Positions 37,389-47,000 of a stretch of 64,000 bases of DNA are shown here, in pieces. Source of the stretch: an uncultured Oscillospiraceae bacterium. GTDB lineage: Bacteria; Bacillota; Clostridia; Oscillospirales; Acutalibacteraceae. Made by a program: the position numbers and the translations under genes. The stretch's first letter is position 1. The number at the start of each line of letters is the position of its first letter. The notes below the pieces were generated by a model, which saw only the letters and a list, made by a program, of their open reading frames with translations, searched no databases and was not told the DNA's origin. The DNA lies in NCBI GenBank assembly GCA_900547105.1, contig URFL01000005.1, forward strand, positions 110,850 to 174,849, read 5' to 3'.

Positions 37389-38710
37389 TGTACAAAACGC
37401 AAATGGATGCCGCCAAGCACGGCATCATCACTCCCCAGATCGCCACGGTGGCGGAAAAAGAAAACCGCACGCCCGAATGGGTGCGCGAGCGGGTGGCCGC
37501 CGGCACCATTGCCATCCCGGCCAATGTGCACCACACCTCGCTGTCCGCCGAGGGTATCGGCGACGGGTTGCGCACCAAGATCAATGTGAATCTCGGCATT
37601 TCCGGCGACGCGAAGGACTACGAGCTGGAAATGAACAAGGTGAAAATGTCGGTAGAGATGGGCGCGGAATCCATTATGGATCTGTCCAACTACGGCAAAA
37701 CCCACGATTTCCGCAAAAAGCTGATCGACTACTCCCCCGCGATGATTGGCACGGTGCCGATGTATGACGCGATCGGGTATCTGGACAAGGATCTGCTGGA
37801 TATCAGCGCGGACGATTTTCTGCGGGTTGTGGAAGCGCACGCCAAAGAGGGCGTGGACTTTATGACCATCCACGCCGGTATCAACCGCCGCGCGGTGGAG
37901 GCGTTCCGGCGCGAGGGTCGGCGGATGAACATCGTGTCGCGCGGCGGCTCGCTGCTGTTTGCGTGGATGATGATGACCGGCAACGAGAACCCGTTCTTTG
38001 AGCGGTACGACGATGTGCTGGAGATTTTGCGCGAGCATGATGTGACCATCTCCATCGGCGACGCGCTGCGCCCCGGCTGTCTGGACGACAGCTCGGACGC
38101 GGGTCAGATCTCCGAGCTGATCGAGATCGGGCATTTGACCGAGCGCGCCTGGGCAGCGGATGTGCAGGTGCTGGTGGAAGGCCCGGGGCACATGGCGATG
38201 AACGAGATCGCCGCCAACATGGCGATGGAAAAACGCATTTGCCACGGCGCGCCGTTTTATGTGCTGGGACCGCTGGTGACCGATATTGCCCCCGGATACG
38301 ACCACATCACCTCGGCAATCGGCGGCGCGATCGCGGCAGCCAACGGCGCCAACTTCCTGTGCTATGTCACCCCGGCGGAGCATCTGCGGCTGCCGGATCT
38401 GGACGATGTGCGCGAGGGCATTATGGCGAGCAAGATCGCGGCGCACGCCGCCGACATCGCCAACGGTCTGCCCGGTGCGCGGGATCGCGACAATGCGATG
38501 GCGGATGCGCGCCACAAGCTGGACTGGGAAGCGATGTTCCAAGTGGCGTTGGATCCCGACAAGGCGCGCCGGTATTACGAATCCACCCCGCCTGCCGAGC
38601 GGCACACCTGCTCGATGTGCGGTAAAATGTGCGCCGTGCGCACCACCAACCTGATTTTGGAGGGCAAAGAGGTCAAATTCTGCTCGGAAAAGGGTAGCTG
38701 CGGCGATTGA
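37385..38710 (+). CDS. thiC: Phosphomethylpyrimidine synthase
   Basis: A radical-SAM-superfamily enzyme of 441 aa that rearranges aminoimidazole ribotide to HMP phosphate. Recognised by TKINVNLGISGDAKDYELEMNK-type text, ESIMDLSNYGK, MTIHAGINRR, SRGGSLLFAW, DALRPGCLDD, QVLVEGPGHMAMNEI and FYVLGPLVTDIAPGYDHITSA, each split here. The C-terminal cluster motif is CSMCGKMCAVR, C-x2-C-x3-C rather than the C-x2-C-x4-C of enterobacterial ThiC. The ATG at 37385 overlaps the tenI stop; a second ATG follows directly. Confidence 0.98.
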   Translation: MMYKTQMDAAKHGIITPQIATVAEKENRTPEWVRERVAAGTIAIPANVHHTSLSAEGIGDGLRTKINVNLGISGDAKDYELEMNKVKMSVEMGAESIMDLSNYGKTHDFRKKLIDYSPAMIGTVPMYDAIGYLDKDLLDISADDFLRVVEAHAKEGVDFMTIHAGINRRAVEAFRREGRRMNIVSRGGSLLFAWMMMTGNENPFFERYDDVLEILREHDVTISIGDALRPGCLDDSSDAGQISELIEIGHLTERAWAADVQVLVEGPGHMAMNEIAANMAMEKRICHGAPFYVLGPLVTDIAPGYDHITSAIGGAIAAANGANFLCYVTPAEHLRLPDLDDVREGIMASKIAAHAADIANGLPGARDRDNAMADARHKLDWEAMFQVALDPDKARRYYESTPPAERHTCSMCGKMCAVRTTNLILEGKEVKFCSEKGSCGD

Positions 38711-38732
38711 TCCGCTTTCGCACCACCCATTC

Positions 38733-38772
38733 GTCCCCCGGCGCTGCTGCGGCAGCGCCGGGGGACTTTTTT
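38733..38772 (+). terminator. Terminator of the thiS-thiC operon
   Basis: A very stable 15-bp stem (GTCCCCCGGCGCTGC and complement) with a short loop and a six-T run. Confidence 0.9.
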
Positions 38773-38842
38773 GTAGAAAACGCGGCATCTCTTTCGGCTT
38801 GCCGCAACGGATAGAGCGTGGCGAACCGGCTCTTTAATCGAT

Positions 38843-38873
38843 AAAACAGGAATAATACCCATAAAAACAGGAA
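38843..38873 (+). promoter_or_regulatory. Direct-repeat operator upstream of GH31 gene 1
   Basis: Two copies of AAAACAGGAA at 38843-38852 and 38864-38873, exactly 21 bases (two helical turns) apart. The downstream copy ends 22 bases before the -10 at 38896. The same arrangement occurs before the second GH31 gene (43956-43986), which makes this a likely activator site. Confidence 0.6.
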
Positions 38874-38892
38874 GATTTTGATGACCCTTTTA

Positions 38893-38901
38893 TGATATAC
38901 T
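38893..38901 (+). promoter_or_regulatory. Extended -10 of GH31 gene 1
   Basis: TGATATACT (TGn plus TATACT at 38896-38901). No acceptable -35 lies 16-18 bases upstream, consistent with activator dependence. The leader is about 100 bases. Confidence 0.5.
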
Positions 38902-39008
38902 GCACATGGTATACACAGAACTGGGGTTTCGAGGCGCAAGGCAGAGCCTTTCGCAACGACTCTGCCACGCCAATCGCACTCCCCGCCAAAAGGAAAGGAG
39001 CGATTTTC

Positions 39009-42000
39009 ATGGCAAAACGGCTGCTTAGCTGTCTGTTGGTCATCTGCCTGCTGCTGACCAGCGGAATAGTGTACGCAGCACCCTCGGACGGTTCCCCATC
39101 CAAGGAGGAAAAAGAGGACATGCTGACATTCACCGTCGACGGCGCCATCATGAAGGTAGAAGTATGCGCCGCCAACACCATCCACGTTCGCTGGGCACCC
39201 GGCGACCAACTGCCGGACAAGGGCGAAAAAACCTATACGGTAGACTACGACAAGAGCTTTAACGACTTCACGGTCGCCGAAGCGAACAATGTGCTGACGG
39301 TAAAGACGGCGCAGCTCACCGTCACCGTTGACAAAGCCACCGGCAAGATCACCTACCGCGACGCGGCGGGCAATCTGATTCTGGAAGAGGGCGACCGCAC
39401 CAAAAAGGCTGTCACCCTGCCCTATTCCAAAAACGCCGAGGGCGAAAAAGAGGACAAAAACACCTACGAGATCGCCCAGCGGTTTGTGTCGGATGATAAC
39501 GAAGCGCTGTACGGCTTCGGCAACATCAACAGCACCATGGGCATCAAGGGTCAGACGGTCAAGATTGAACAGGCCAACACCAGCAAACGCTCGCCGATGT
39601 TCTATTCCAACATGGGCTACGGCATTCTGTTCGACATCGTCTGCAACGGGCGGCTGGAATGGCTGAACAGCAACAAAACCTATCAGTACACCGGCATCGC
39701 GACCGACAGCATGGACTATTTCTTCTTCTATGGTCCGGATGCGGATACGGTCATCTCCGGTTACCGCACCATCACCGGTCAGGCGACCATGCTGCCGAAA
39801 AACGCGTTCGGTTATGTGCAGTCCCGCAACCGCTATGCGTCGCAGGACGAGCTGTTGGACGCGATGAACACCTTCCGCGAGAAGAAAATTCCGCTGGATA
39901 CGCTGGTCATCGACTACCACTGGTGGAAGACCGACGGCTTCAACAGCATCACCGGATGGAACGAATCCGCGTGGCCGGATCCCGCAAAAATGCTGGACAC
40001 GCTGCACCAAAACCATGTGACCGCTTCCATCTCGGTGTGGCCGACCTTCAACTCCAAAACCGAAGCCTACAAGCGGCTGTATGACGCGGGCTTTATTCTG
40101 GAACACGGCTCGGACACCGGCTTTGGCTATACCTATGACCCCAGCACCCAAGCCGCACGCGCGATGTACTGGGGCATGATCAACGACACCGTGTTCTCCA
40201 AAGGCATGGATTCCATCTGGATCGATGCGGACGAGCCGGAAAACAGCTACTGGGCCAAGAGCAATTTGAGCGACAACACCAAATGGGGCGACTCCCGCAT
40301 GATCGGCGCGATGTATCCGCTGCTGACCAACCGCGGCGTGTACGAAGGCCAGCGCAGCATCGAAGGCAACACCAAACGCGTCAACACCCTGACCCGCGGC
40401 GCGGTCGCCGGTGTGCAGCGCTACGGCGGCCAGAGCTGGTCGGGCGACATCGCCTCCACCTGGGATCAGCTGACCGCGGAGATCCCCGGCGTTATCAACT
40501 ATTCCGCCACCGGACTTCCCTATTTCTGCACCGACACCGGCGGCTACTTCGGCTTTAACGTCAACGACACAGACGAGCGCGAGCGGTATCTGCGGTGGCT
40601 GCAATTCTCCACCTTTAATACCATTATGCGGTCGCACGGCCGCGACAACAAGCGCGAACCGTGGCAGTTCGGTTCTACTTACGAGGGCTACATCACCGAA
40701 TACATCAATCTGCGCGAGCGGTTGATCCCCTACATCTACTCGATGGCGGGCGCGGTGACTCAGGACGATTACACCATGGTGCGGCCTCTGATTTTCGATT
40801 TCCGCACCGATAACAATGTGAAGCACATCCAGGATCAGTTCATGTTCGGTTCGCAGCTGATGGTTTGCCCCATCTCGAAATCCGGACAGCGCAGCCGCAG
40901 CGTATATCTGCCGGCGGGCACATGGACCAACTTCTGGACCGGCGAATCCATCGTCAGCAAAGGCGAAACCATCACCGCTTCTGCCCCGCTGAAACAGATT
41001 CCGCTGTTTGTGCGCGGCGGTTCCATCATCCCGATGGGGCCCGAAAACCAGTATGTGGACGAGAGCCAGGATCCCACCGAAATCCGCGTGTATCAAGGGG
41101 CGGACGGCGCGTTCACCCTGTACGAGGACGAAGGCAACAACTACAACTACGAAAGCGGCAAATTCTCCACCATCCCGTTCAGCTATAACGAAGCAACCAA
41201 AACGCTGACCATTGGCGAGCGAAAGGGTTCGTTCGACGGTATGATGGAAAACCGCACCTTCAAAGTGGTGTTTGTGCAGCCGGATTACGGTACCGGCGGC
41301 GCGATCTCGTCGCAATATCAAGAGGGCGCGGTGGTCGCTTACAACGGCAGTGCCACCACCGTGACGGTGGATCCCGACTTCAAAATCCCGACCCCGCCGC
41401 TGGATCCCGATACGCTGCCCTCTCCCGAGGCGGCTCCCTCGCCCAAAGCTACCGAAAAAGCGATGGTCGGCTACTGGCCGTTCCGCCAGGGCGAAGGCGC
41501 GGCGGTCAGCGACGATTCCGGCTACTTCAACAACGGCAGCCTGAACCAGACCAACAGCTGGACCACCGGCAAAGTGGGCAACGCCATCCAGTTCAGCGGC
41601 GGCAGCAAAGATGTCGAAGGCACCTTTGTGCAGGTCGCAAACAGCCAGTCGCTGGGCATGACCAACCAGATCTCGTTCTCCGCCTGGGTGAAGAACGAAT
41701 GCGGCGGTCACGGCAACATTGTGAATAAGGGCGGCAACAGCAGCAACAATCCCGGGTTCTCCTTTATTCTGCTGCGCGGCAGCGAATTGCAGTTGGAGAT
41801 TCAAACCGACAAGGACGCGACCGGCAAGACCCAGAAAACCACTGCCAAATCGTCTGTCAAAGTGGAAAATGACGGCCAGTGGCATCAGGTCGGCTTCACC
41901 TGGAAGAGCACAGCCGCCGGCGGCGATGGCATTGTCCGCATCTATGTGGACGGTGTGCAGACCAGCAAGGACAACGAGTGCGCATTCGCCGGCCCGATCG

Positions 42001-43883
42001 GTCAGAACACTTATCCGCTGGTGCTGGGACGCAGCTGCGAAAACGAGCCGCACTCCCCCAACTATTTCAAAGGCGTTATGGATGAAGTGTCGCTGTACAA
42101 CTATGCGCTGGAAGCCGACGATATGCAGGCGCTGGCGGAGGGCAAGGATATTCTGGTGGCGAATGTCACCGATGCTGTTGCCGAGCCGGCGAACGGGGCG
42201 CTGAAGCTGTCGTGGACCGATGCCGCCACCACTGAGCAGGTGCAGGTGCGCGTGCAAAGCGTGGATCCCGACATGAGCCTTGCGCCTTACGACAAGACCT
42301 TCACCGTGGAAAAAGGCAAACAATCGCTGACGGTGGACGGTCTGACAAACGGCGAATACTACGATGTGTCCATCGTGGCAGTGGATGCGACCGGCAAGGA
42401 ATCCTCCGGCATCTATCTGGTGGGCTATCCCAACGCCCAGTCGGCTGCCATTTTGGAAAACTACATCGTCACCCACGGACAGACGATGTACAGCTGGCTG
42501 GTGAATTACAGCTCAGCTCCGCTGACCGGCACACTGACCGTGACGCTGAACGAAGGCGACGCGGTGAAGGAAACCCTCACCTATCCGATCTCGCTGAATG
42601 GCAACGACCGGCTGCAGGTGAAGAGCGATCTGAAAACCGAGTATGCGATGGGTCAAACCCTCACCCTGACGCTGACCGATGCCGATGGCAAAGCGCTGGC
42701 AGACGCGGTGACGGTGAACCGTACCGCCCGCTATGTGGAACAGCTGCCGGTGGACAAAGACGCGCTGCTGGCACAGCTGAAATACACGGTGGACGAAACG
42801 CTGTACACCAAAGAATCGGTGGAAGCGTACAAAGAAGCGTATCGCGCGGCGAAGATCATCAGCCTGAAAGCCTCTGCCACGCAGGAAGAGGTCAACCAAG
42901 CGCTGGCGGATCTGAAAGCCGCCAAACAAAATCTGAAGATCTCGCCGGATGCCGGTGTGATGATGACCTTCTCGAAATCGGAGGGCACCTTCACCAACCT
43001 GATGAACGGCAAGACCTTCTATATCGACTGGAAAGCGGCGGACGGGCTGACCGGTGCGCAGCAAGCGGGCGCCGGTGTGGATCTGTCCGGTTCCGCCGAA
43101 AACGGCTCCAACCCGGATATGCATTTCCGCGCAACCGTGACCTATGCGTCCACTGACAAGAGCATTGATCCGGCAACGATCGCCAAGAGAATTCAGTTCC
43201 GTCTGCGTTCGTCGCATCAAAACGGCATTGAAAGCCTCAGCGATTTTGCCATCATCACTCCGTCGCAGCAGAACACCCCCGATTCGTTCGAGGTGGATAT
43301 CCCGCTGACGGCGTTCGGCAAAGGTCCCGAGGACGAGCGGCACAAACCCATCAACTGGGCGGATGTGAAAGAGCTGATCATCACCAGCGATGTGGCGGAC
43401 AACTATCAAAACAACGCCACGCTCAGCCTGACGCTTTCCAACATCTGGATTCAGAACACCAACCAGTCGACACCCACTGTCGATAAAGCGGCGCTGACCG
43501 CGGCGATCACGGGCGTGAACACGGTGCTGGCGGACGGCAAAGCGTACACCGCCGACACCAAAACGGCATTGCAAACCGCGCTGGCTGCGGCACAGGCGAT
43601 TTTGAACGACACCGCCGCGACGCAGACGCAGGTAGACGAAGCCACTGCCGCGCTGAACACCGCGCTGGCAGCGCTGCAATACGCCAAGGGCGATGTCAAC
43701 GGCGACGGTAAAATTGATATCACCGATGCGCTGATGGCGCTGCAAGCGGCTGCGGGCAAGGTCACGCTCACCGCGACCGAGGCGGCTGCCGCCAATGCAG
43801 ACGGCGACGCGCAGGGCGCGATCACCGCTGCCGATGCGCTGCTGATCCTGAAAGCGGCCACCGGACAAATCGAACACATCTAA
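39009..43883 (+). CDS. Secreted GH31 glycosidase with LamG, Fn3-like, FIVAR and dockerin domains (copy 1)
   Basis: A 1624-aa extracellular enzyme. The signal peptide is residues 1-24 (cut near VYA-AP). The GH31 part spans about residues 35-800, with predicted nucleophile D406 (SIWIDADEPE) and acid/base D480 (SWSGD). Next come a LamG-type lectin domain (about 816-1045), an Fn3-like domain (about 1050-1145), a FIVAR helix domain (about 1253-1315), an unassigned beta-rich domain (about 1320-1480), a second FIVAR (about 1490-1557) and a C-terminal type I dockerin (about 1560-1624). GH31 members cleave alpha-glucosides, alpha-xylosides or similar; the sugar cannot be told. The dockerin implies docking to a cohesin scaffold. 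The start follows AAGGAG. The neighbour at 44086 is a close paralogue. Confidence 0.93.
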   Translation: MAKRLLSCLLVICLLLTSGIVYAAPSDGSPSKEEKEDMLTFTVDGAIMKVEVCAANTIHVRWAPGDQLPDKGEKTYTVDYDKSFNDFTVAEANNVLTVKTAQLTVTVDKATGKITYRDAAGNLILEEGDRTKKAVTLPYSKNAEGEKEDKNTYEIAQRFVSDDNEALYGFGNINSTMGIKGQTVKIEQANTSKRSPMFYSNMGYGILFDIVCNGRLEWLNSNKTYQYTGIATDSMDYFFFYGPDADTVISGYRTITGQATMLPKNAFGYVQSRNRYASQDELLDAMNTFREKKIPLDTLVIDYHWWKTDGFNSITGWNESAWPDPAKMLDTLHQNHVTASISVWPTFNSKTEAYKRLYDAGFILEHGSDTGFGYTYDPSTQAARAMYWGMINDTVFSKGMDSIWIDADEPENSYWAKSNLSDNTKWGDSRMIGAMYPLLTNRGVYEGQRSIEGNTKRVNTLTRGAVAGVQRYGGQSWSGDIASTWDQLTAEIPGVINYSATGLPYFCTDTGGYFGFNVNDTDERERYLRWLQFSTFNTIMRSHGRDNKREPWQFGSTYEGYITEYINLRERLIPYIYSMAGAVTQDDYTMVRPLIFDFRTDNNVKHIQDQFMFGSQLMVCPISKSGQRSRSVYLPAGTWTNFWTGESIVSKGETITASAPLKQIPLFVRGGSIIPMGPENQYVDESQDPTEIRVYQGADGAFTLYEDEGNNYNYESGKFSTIPFSYNEATKTLTIGERKGSFDGMMENRTFKVVFVQPDYGTGGAISSQYQEGAVVAYNGSATTVTVDPDFKIPTPPLDPDTLPSPEAAPSPKATEKAMVGYWPFRQGEGAAVSDDSGYFNNGSLNQTNSWTTGKVGNAIQFSGGSKDVEGTFVQVANSQSLGMTNQISFSAWVKNECGGHGNIVNKGGNSSNNPGFSFILLRGSELQLEIQTDKDATGKTQKTTAKSSVKVENDGQWHQVGFTWKSTAAGGDGIVRIYVDGVQTSKDNECAFAGPIGQNTYPLVLGRSCENEPHSPNYFKGVMDEVSLYNYALEADDMQALAEGKDILVANVTDAVAEPANGALKLSWTDAATTEQVQVRVQSVDPDMSLAPYDKTFTVEKGKQSLTVDGLTNGEYYDVSIVAVDATGKESSGIYLVGYPNAQSAAILENYIVTHGQTMYSWLVNYSSAPLTGTLTVTLNEGDAVKETLTYPISLNGNDRLQVKSDLKTEYAMGQTLTLTLTDADGKALADAVTVNRTARYVEQLPVDKDALLAQLKYTVDETLYTKESVEAYKEAYRAAKIISLKASATQEEVNQALADLKAAKQNLKISPDAGVMMTFSKSEGTFTNLMNGKTFYIDWKAADGLTGAQQAGAGVDLSGSAENGSNPDMHFRATVTYASTDKSIDPATIAKRIQFRLRSSHQNGIESLSDFAIITPSQQNTPDSFEVDIPLTAFGKGPEDERHKPINWADVKELIITSDVADNYQNNATLSLTLSNIWIQNTNQSTPTVDKAALTAAITGVNTVLADGKAYTADTKTALQTALAAAQAILNDTAATQTQVDEATAALNTALAALQYAKGDVNGDGKIDITDALMALQAAAGKVTLTATEAAAANADGDAQGAITAADALLILKAATGQIEHI

Positions 43884-43900
43884 CCTCCTTTCCCACATAG

Positions 43901-43943
43901 AGTTCCACCCCCGACGATTTGGTCGTCGGGGGTGGAACTTTTT
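43901..43943 (+). terminator. Terminator of GH31 gene 1
   Basis: A perfect 17-bp stem beginning AGTTCCACCCCCGACGA with a five-base loop, then T5. It is nearly identical to the terminator of the second copy (48951-48994). Confidence 0.92.
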
Positions 43944-43955
43944 GTATAAGTGTCA

Positions 43956-43986
43956 AAAACAGGAAAAAGTAGTCAAAAAACCGGAA
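43956..43986 (+). promoter_or_regulatory. Direct-repeat operator upstream of GH31 gene 2
   Basis: AAAACAGGAA (43956-43965) and AAAACCGGAA (43977-43986), again 21 bases apart. The second ends 21 bases before the -10. Surrounding bases differ from the first promoter, so the conservation of the repeats and spacing is selective. Confidence 0.6.
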
Positions 43987-44004
43987 GACGATTCATTTCT
44001 TTTG

Positions 44005-44013
44005 TGCTATATT
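44005..44013 (+). promoter_or_regulatory. Extended -10 of GH31 gene 2
   Basis: TGCTATATT (TGn plus TATATT at 44008-44013) with no convincing -35. Leader of about 65 bases. Confidence 0.5.
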
Positions 44014-44085
44014 GTGATTGATATGAGGTCGCGACCCTCTCATCACGAGAAAAAGAACAGGTTTCACAAGAAAGGAGCGATTTCC

Positions 44086-47000
44086 ATGGCAAAACGACTG
44101 CTAAGCTGTCTGCTGGTCCTCTGCATGCTGCTGACCAGCGGGCTGGTGTACGCAGCCCCCACGGACAATTCCCCATCCAAGGAGGAAAAAGAGAACATGC
44201 TGACTTTCAATGTTGATGGCTCCATCATGAAAGTAGCGGTATGCGCCGCCAATACTATTTATGTGCGCTGGGCGCCCGGCGACAAGCTGCCGGACAAGGG
44301 CAGCATGACCTTTACCGTAGATTACGACAAGAGCTTCAACGATTTTACGGTTACCGAAGCAGACAATGTGTTGACGGTAAAAACAGCTCAGCTCACCGTC
44401 ATCATTGATAAAGCCACCGGCAAAGTGACCTACCGCGATGCGGCGGGCAATCTGATTTTGGCGGAGGGTGACCGTACCGCCAAAGCCATCACGCTCAAAG
44501 ACAACACCTCTTCCCACGAGATCGCCCAAAGCTTCGTCTCCGACGAAAACGAAGCGCTGTACGGGTTCGGCAATATCAACAGCACCATGGGCATCAAAGG
44601 TCAGACGGTGCGGATCGAGCAGGCCAACACTAGCAAGCGCTCGCCGATGTTCTATTCCAACATGGGCTACGGCATTTTGTTCGACATCGTGTCCAATGGG
44701 CAGCTGGAGTGGCAAAACGGCAACACCGCCTATCGCTACACCGGGTTGGCGGCCGACAGTATGGATTACTACTTCTTTTACGGTCCGGATGCGGATACGG
44801 TGATCTCCGGCTATCGTACCGTCACCGGCAAAGCCACCATGCTGCCGAAGAATTCGTTCGGATATGTGCAGTCCCGCAACCGATACGGCAGCCAAAACCA
44901 GTTTTTGGAAACACTGAACACCTTCCGCGAAAAGAAAATTCCGCTGGATACGTTGGTCATCGACTACCACTGGTGGGCAAAAACCCCCGGCACAAACGAT
45001 CGTCCGTTCAACAACATCACCAGCTGGGACGCGGCTGATTGGCCGGACCCGGCAGCCATGATGGACACGCTGCACCAAAACCATGTGACCGCCTCCATCT
45101 CTGTGTGGCCGACCTTCAGTGACCAAACCGAAGCGTATCGCCGGCTGAACGAAAAAGGCTTTATTCTGCCCACCGGCAGCGGTTTTGGCTACACCTATGA
45201 CCCCACCACCAAGGAAGCGCGTGAGATGTATTGGGGTATGATCCACGACACCGTGTTCTCCAAAGGCTTAGATTCCATCTGGCTGGATGCGGACGAACCG
45301 GAAAACAGCGCTTGGGCGCGCAACAACAACAGCGACCCCACTCAGTGGGGGGATTCCAAACGCATCGGCGCGATGTATCCGCTGCTGACCAACCAGGGTG
45401 TGTACGAGGGGCAGCGCAGCATCGAAGGCAACACCAAGCGTGTCAACACCCTGACCCGTGGCGCGGTCGCCGGCGTGCAGCGCTACGGCGGCCAGAGCTG
45501 GTCAGGTGATATTCCCTCGACATGGGAGCAGCTGACCGCCGAGGTGTCCGGCGTGGCCAACTATTCTGCGGCGGGACTTCCCTACTTCTGCACCGACACC
45601 GGCGGCTACTTTGGCTTTAACTCGTCTGATCCGGACGGACGCGAAATGTATCTGCGGTGGCTGCAATTCTCCACTTTCAACACCATTATGCGGTCGCATG
45701 GCGCCGGCAACGCCCGCGAGCCGTGGCAATTCGGCACCACCTATGAAGGCTACATCACCGATTTGATCAACCTGCGCGAGCGGCTGATCCCGTACATCTA
45801 CTCGCTGGCGGGTGCGGTGACTCAGGACGATTACACCATCGTGCGTCCGCTTATCTTCGATTTCCGCACCGACAACAATGTCAAGCACATCAAAGATCAG
45901 TTTATGTTCGGCTCGCAGCTGATGGTCTGCCCGGTCACCAGCTCCGGTCAGCGCAGCCGCAGTGTGTATCTGCCGGCGGGCGTTTGGATCAACTTCTGGA
46001 CCGGCGAATCCATCGTCAGCAAAGGCGAAACCATCACTGCCTCCGCGCCGCTGAAACAGATTCCGCTGTTTGTGCGCGGCGGCTCCATCATCCCGATGGG
46101 CCCCGAAAACCAGTATGTGGATGAAAGCCAGGATCCTACCGAAATTCGCGTGTATGCGGGCGCGGATGGCGCGTTCACACTGTACGAGGATGAAGGCAAC
46201 AATTATAATTACGAAAGCGGCAAATTTTCTACCATCCCGTTTAGCTACAACGACACGACCAAAACGCTAACCATCGGCGAGCGTAAGGGTTCGTTCGACG
46301 GTATGATGGAAAACCGCACCTTCAAGATCGTGTTTGTGCAGCCCGGCTACGGCACCGGCGAATCCATTTCGTCGGCGTATCAAGACACTGCCGTGGTCGC
46401 TTATAACGGCGGCGAGGCATCGGTCACCTTTGACCCGAGCTTTGAAATTCCGACCCCGCCGCTGGATACCGATACCCTGCCCTCTCCCGGGGCGGCTCCC
46501 TCAGTCAAAGCTTCAGACAAAGCGATGGTCGGCTACTGGCCGTTCCGCGAAGGCGAGGGTGAAAAGGTCAGCGACGATTCCGGCTATTTCAACAATGGCG
46601 GACAAAAGCTGGGCACCTGGACCGCCGACGGCAAATCCGGCAACGCGATGATCTTCAGCGGCGGTTCCGCCAGCACGGCCGGCACCTGTGTGCAGGTTCC
46701 GGACAGCCGGTCGCTGGGTATAACCCACCAAATCTCGTTCTCCGCTTGGATCAAAAACGAAAGCACCGGTCACGCCAACATCGTGAATAAGGGCGGCAAC
46801 GCTTATGACAACCCCGGGTTCTCCTTTATTCTGTTGAACGGCAGTGACCTGCAGCTGGAAATTCAAACCGACAAGGATGCTCGCGGCAAAACGCAGAAAA
46901 CGACCGCCAAATCCGTCAAGGTGGAAAAAGACGGTAAATGGCACCAGGTCGGCTTTACATGGAAAAGCAAGGATATTGGCGGCGACGGCATTGTCCGCAT

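Noticed and set aside
38673..42476. A 1267-codon minus frame opposite GH31 gene 1
   Set aside because: Opposite a secreted enzyme with intact catalytic motifs. A similar frame opposite copy 2 (44101-45246 and 46513-47829) is broken, so it is not conserved.
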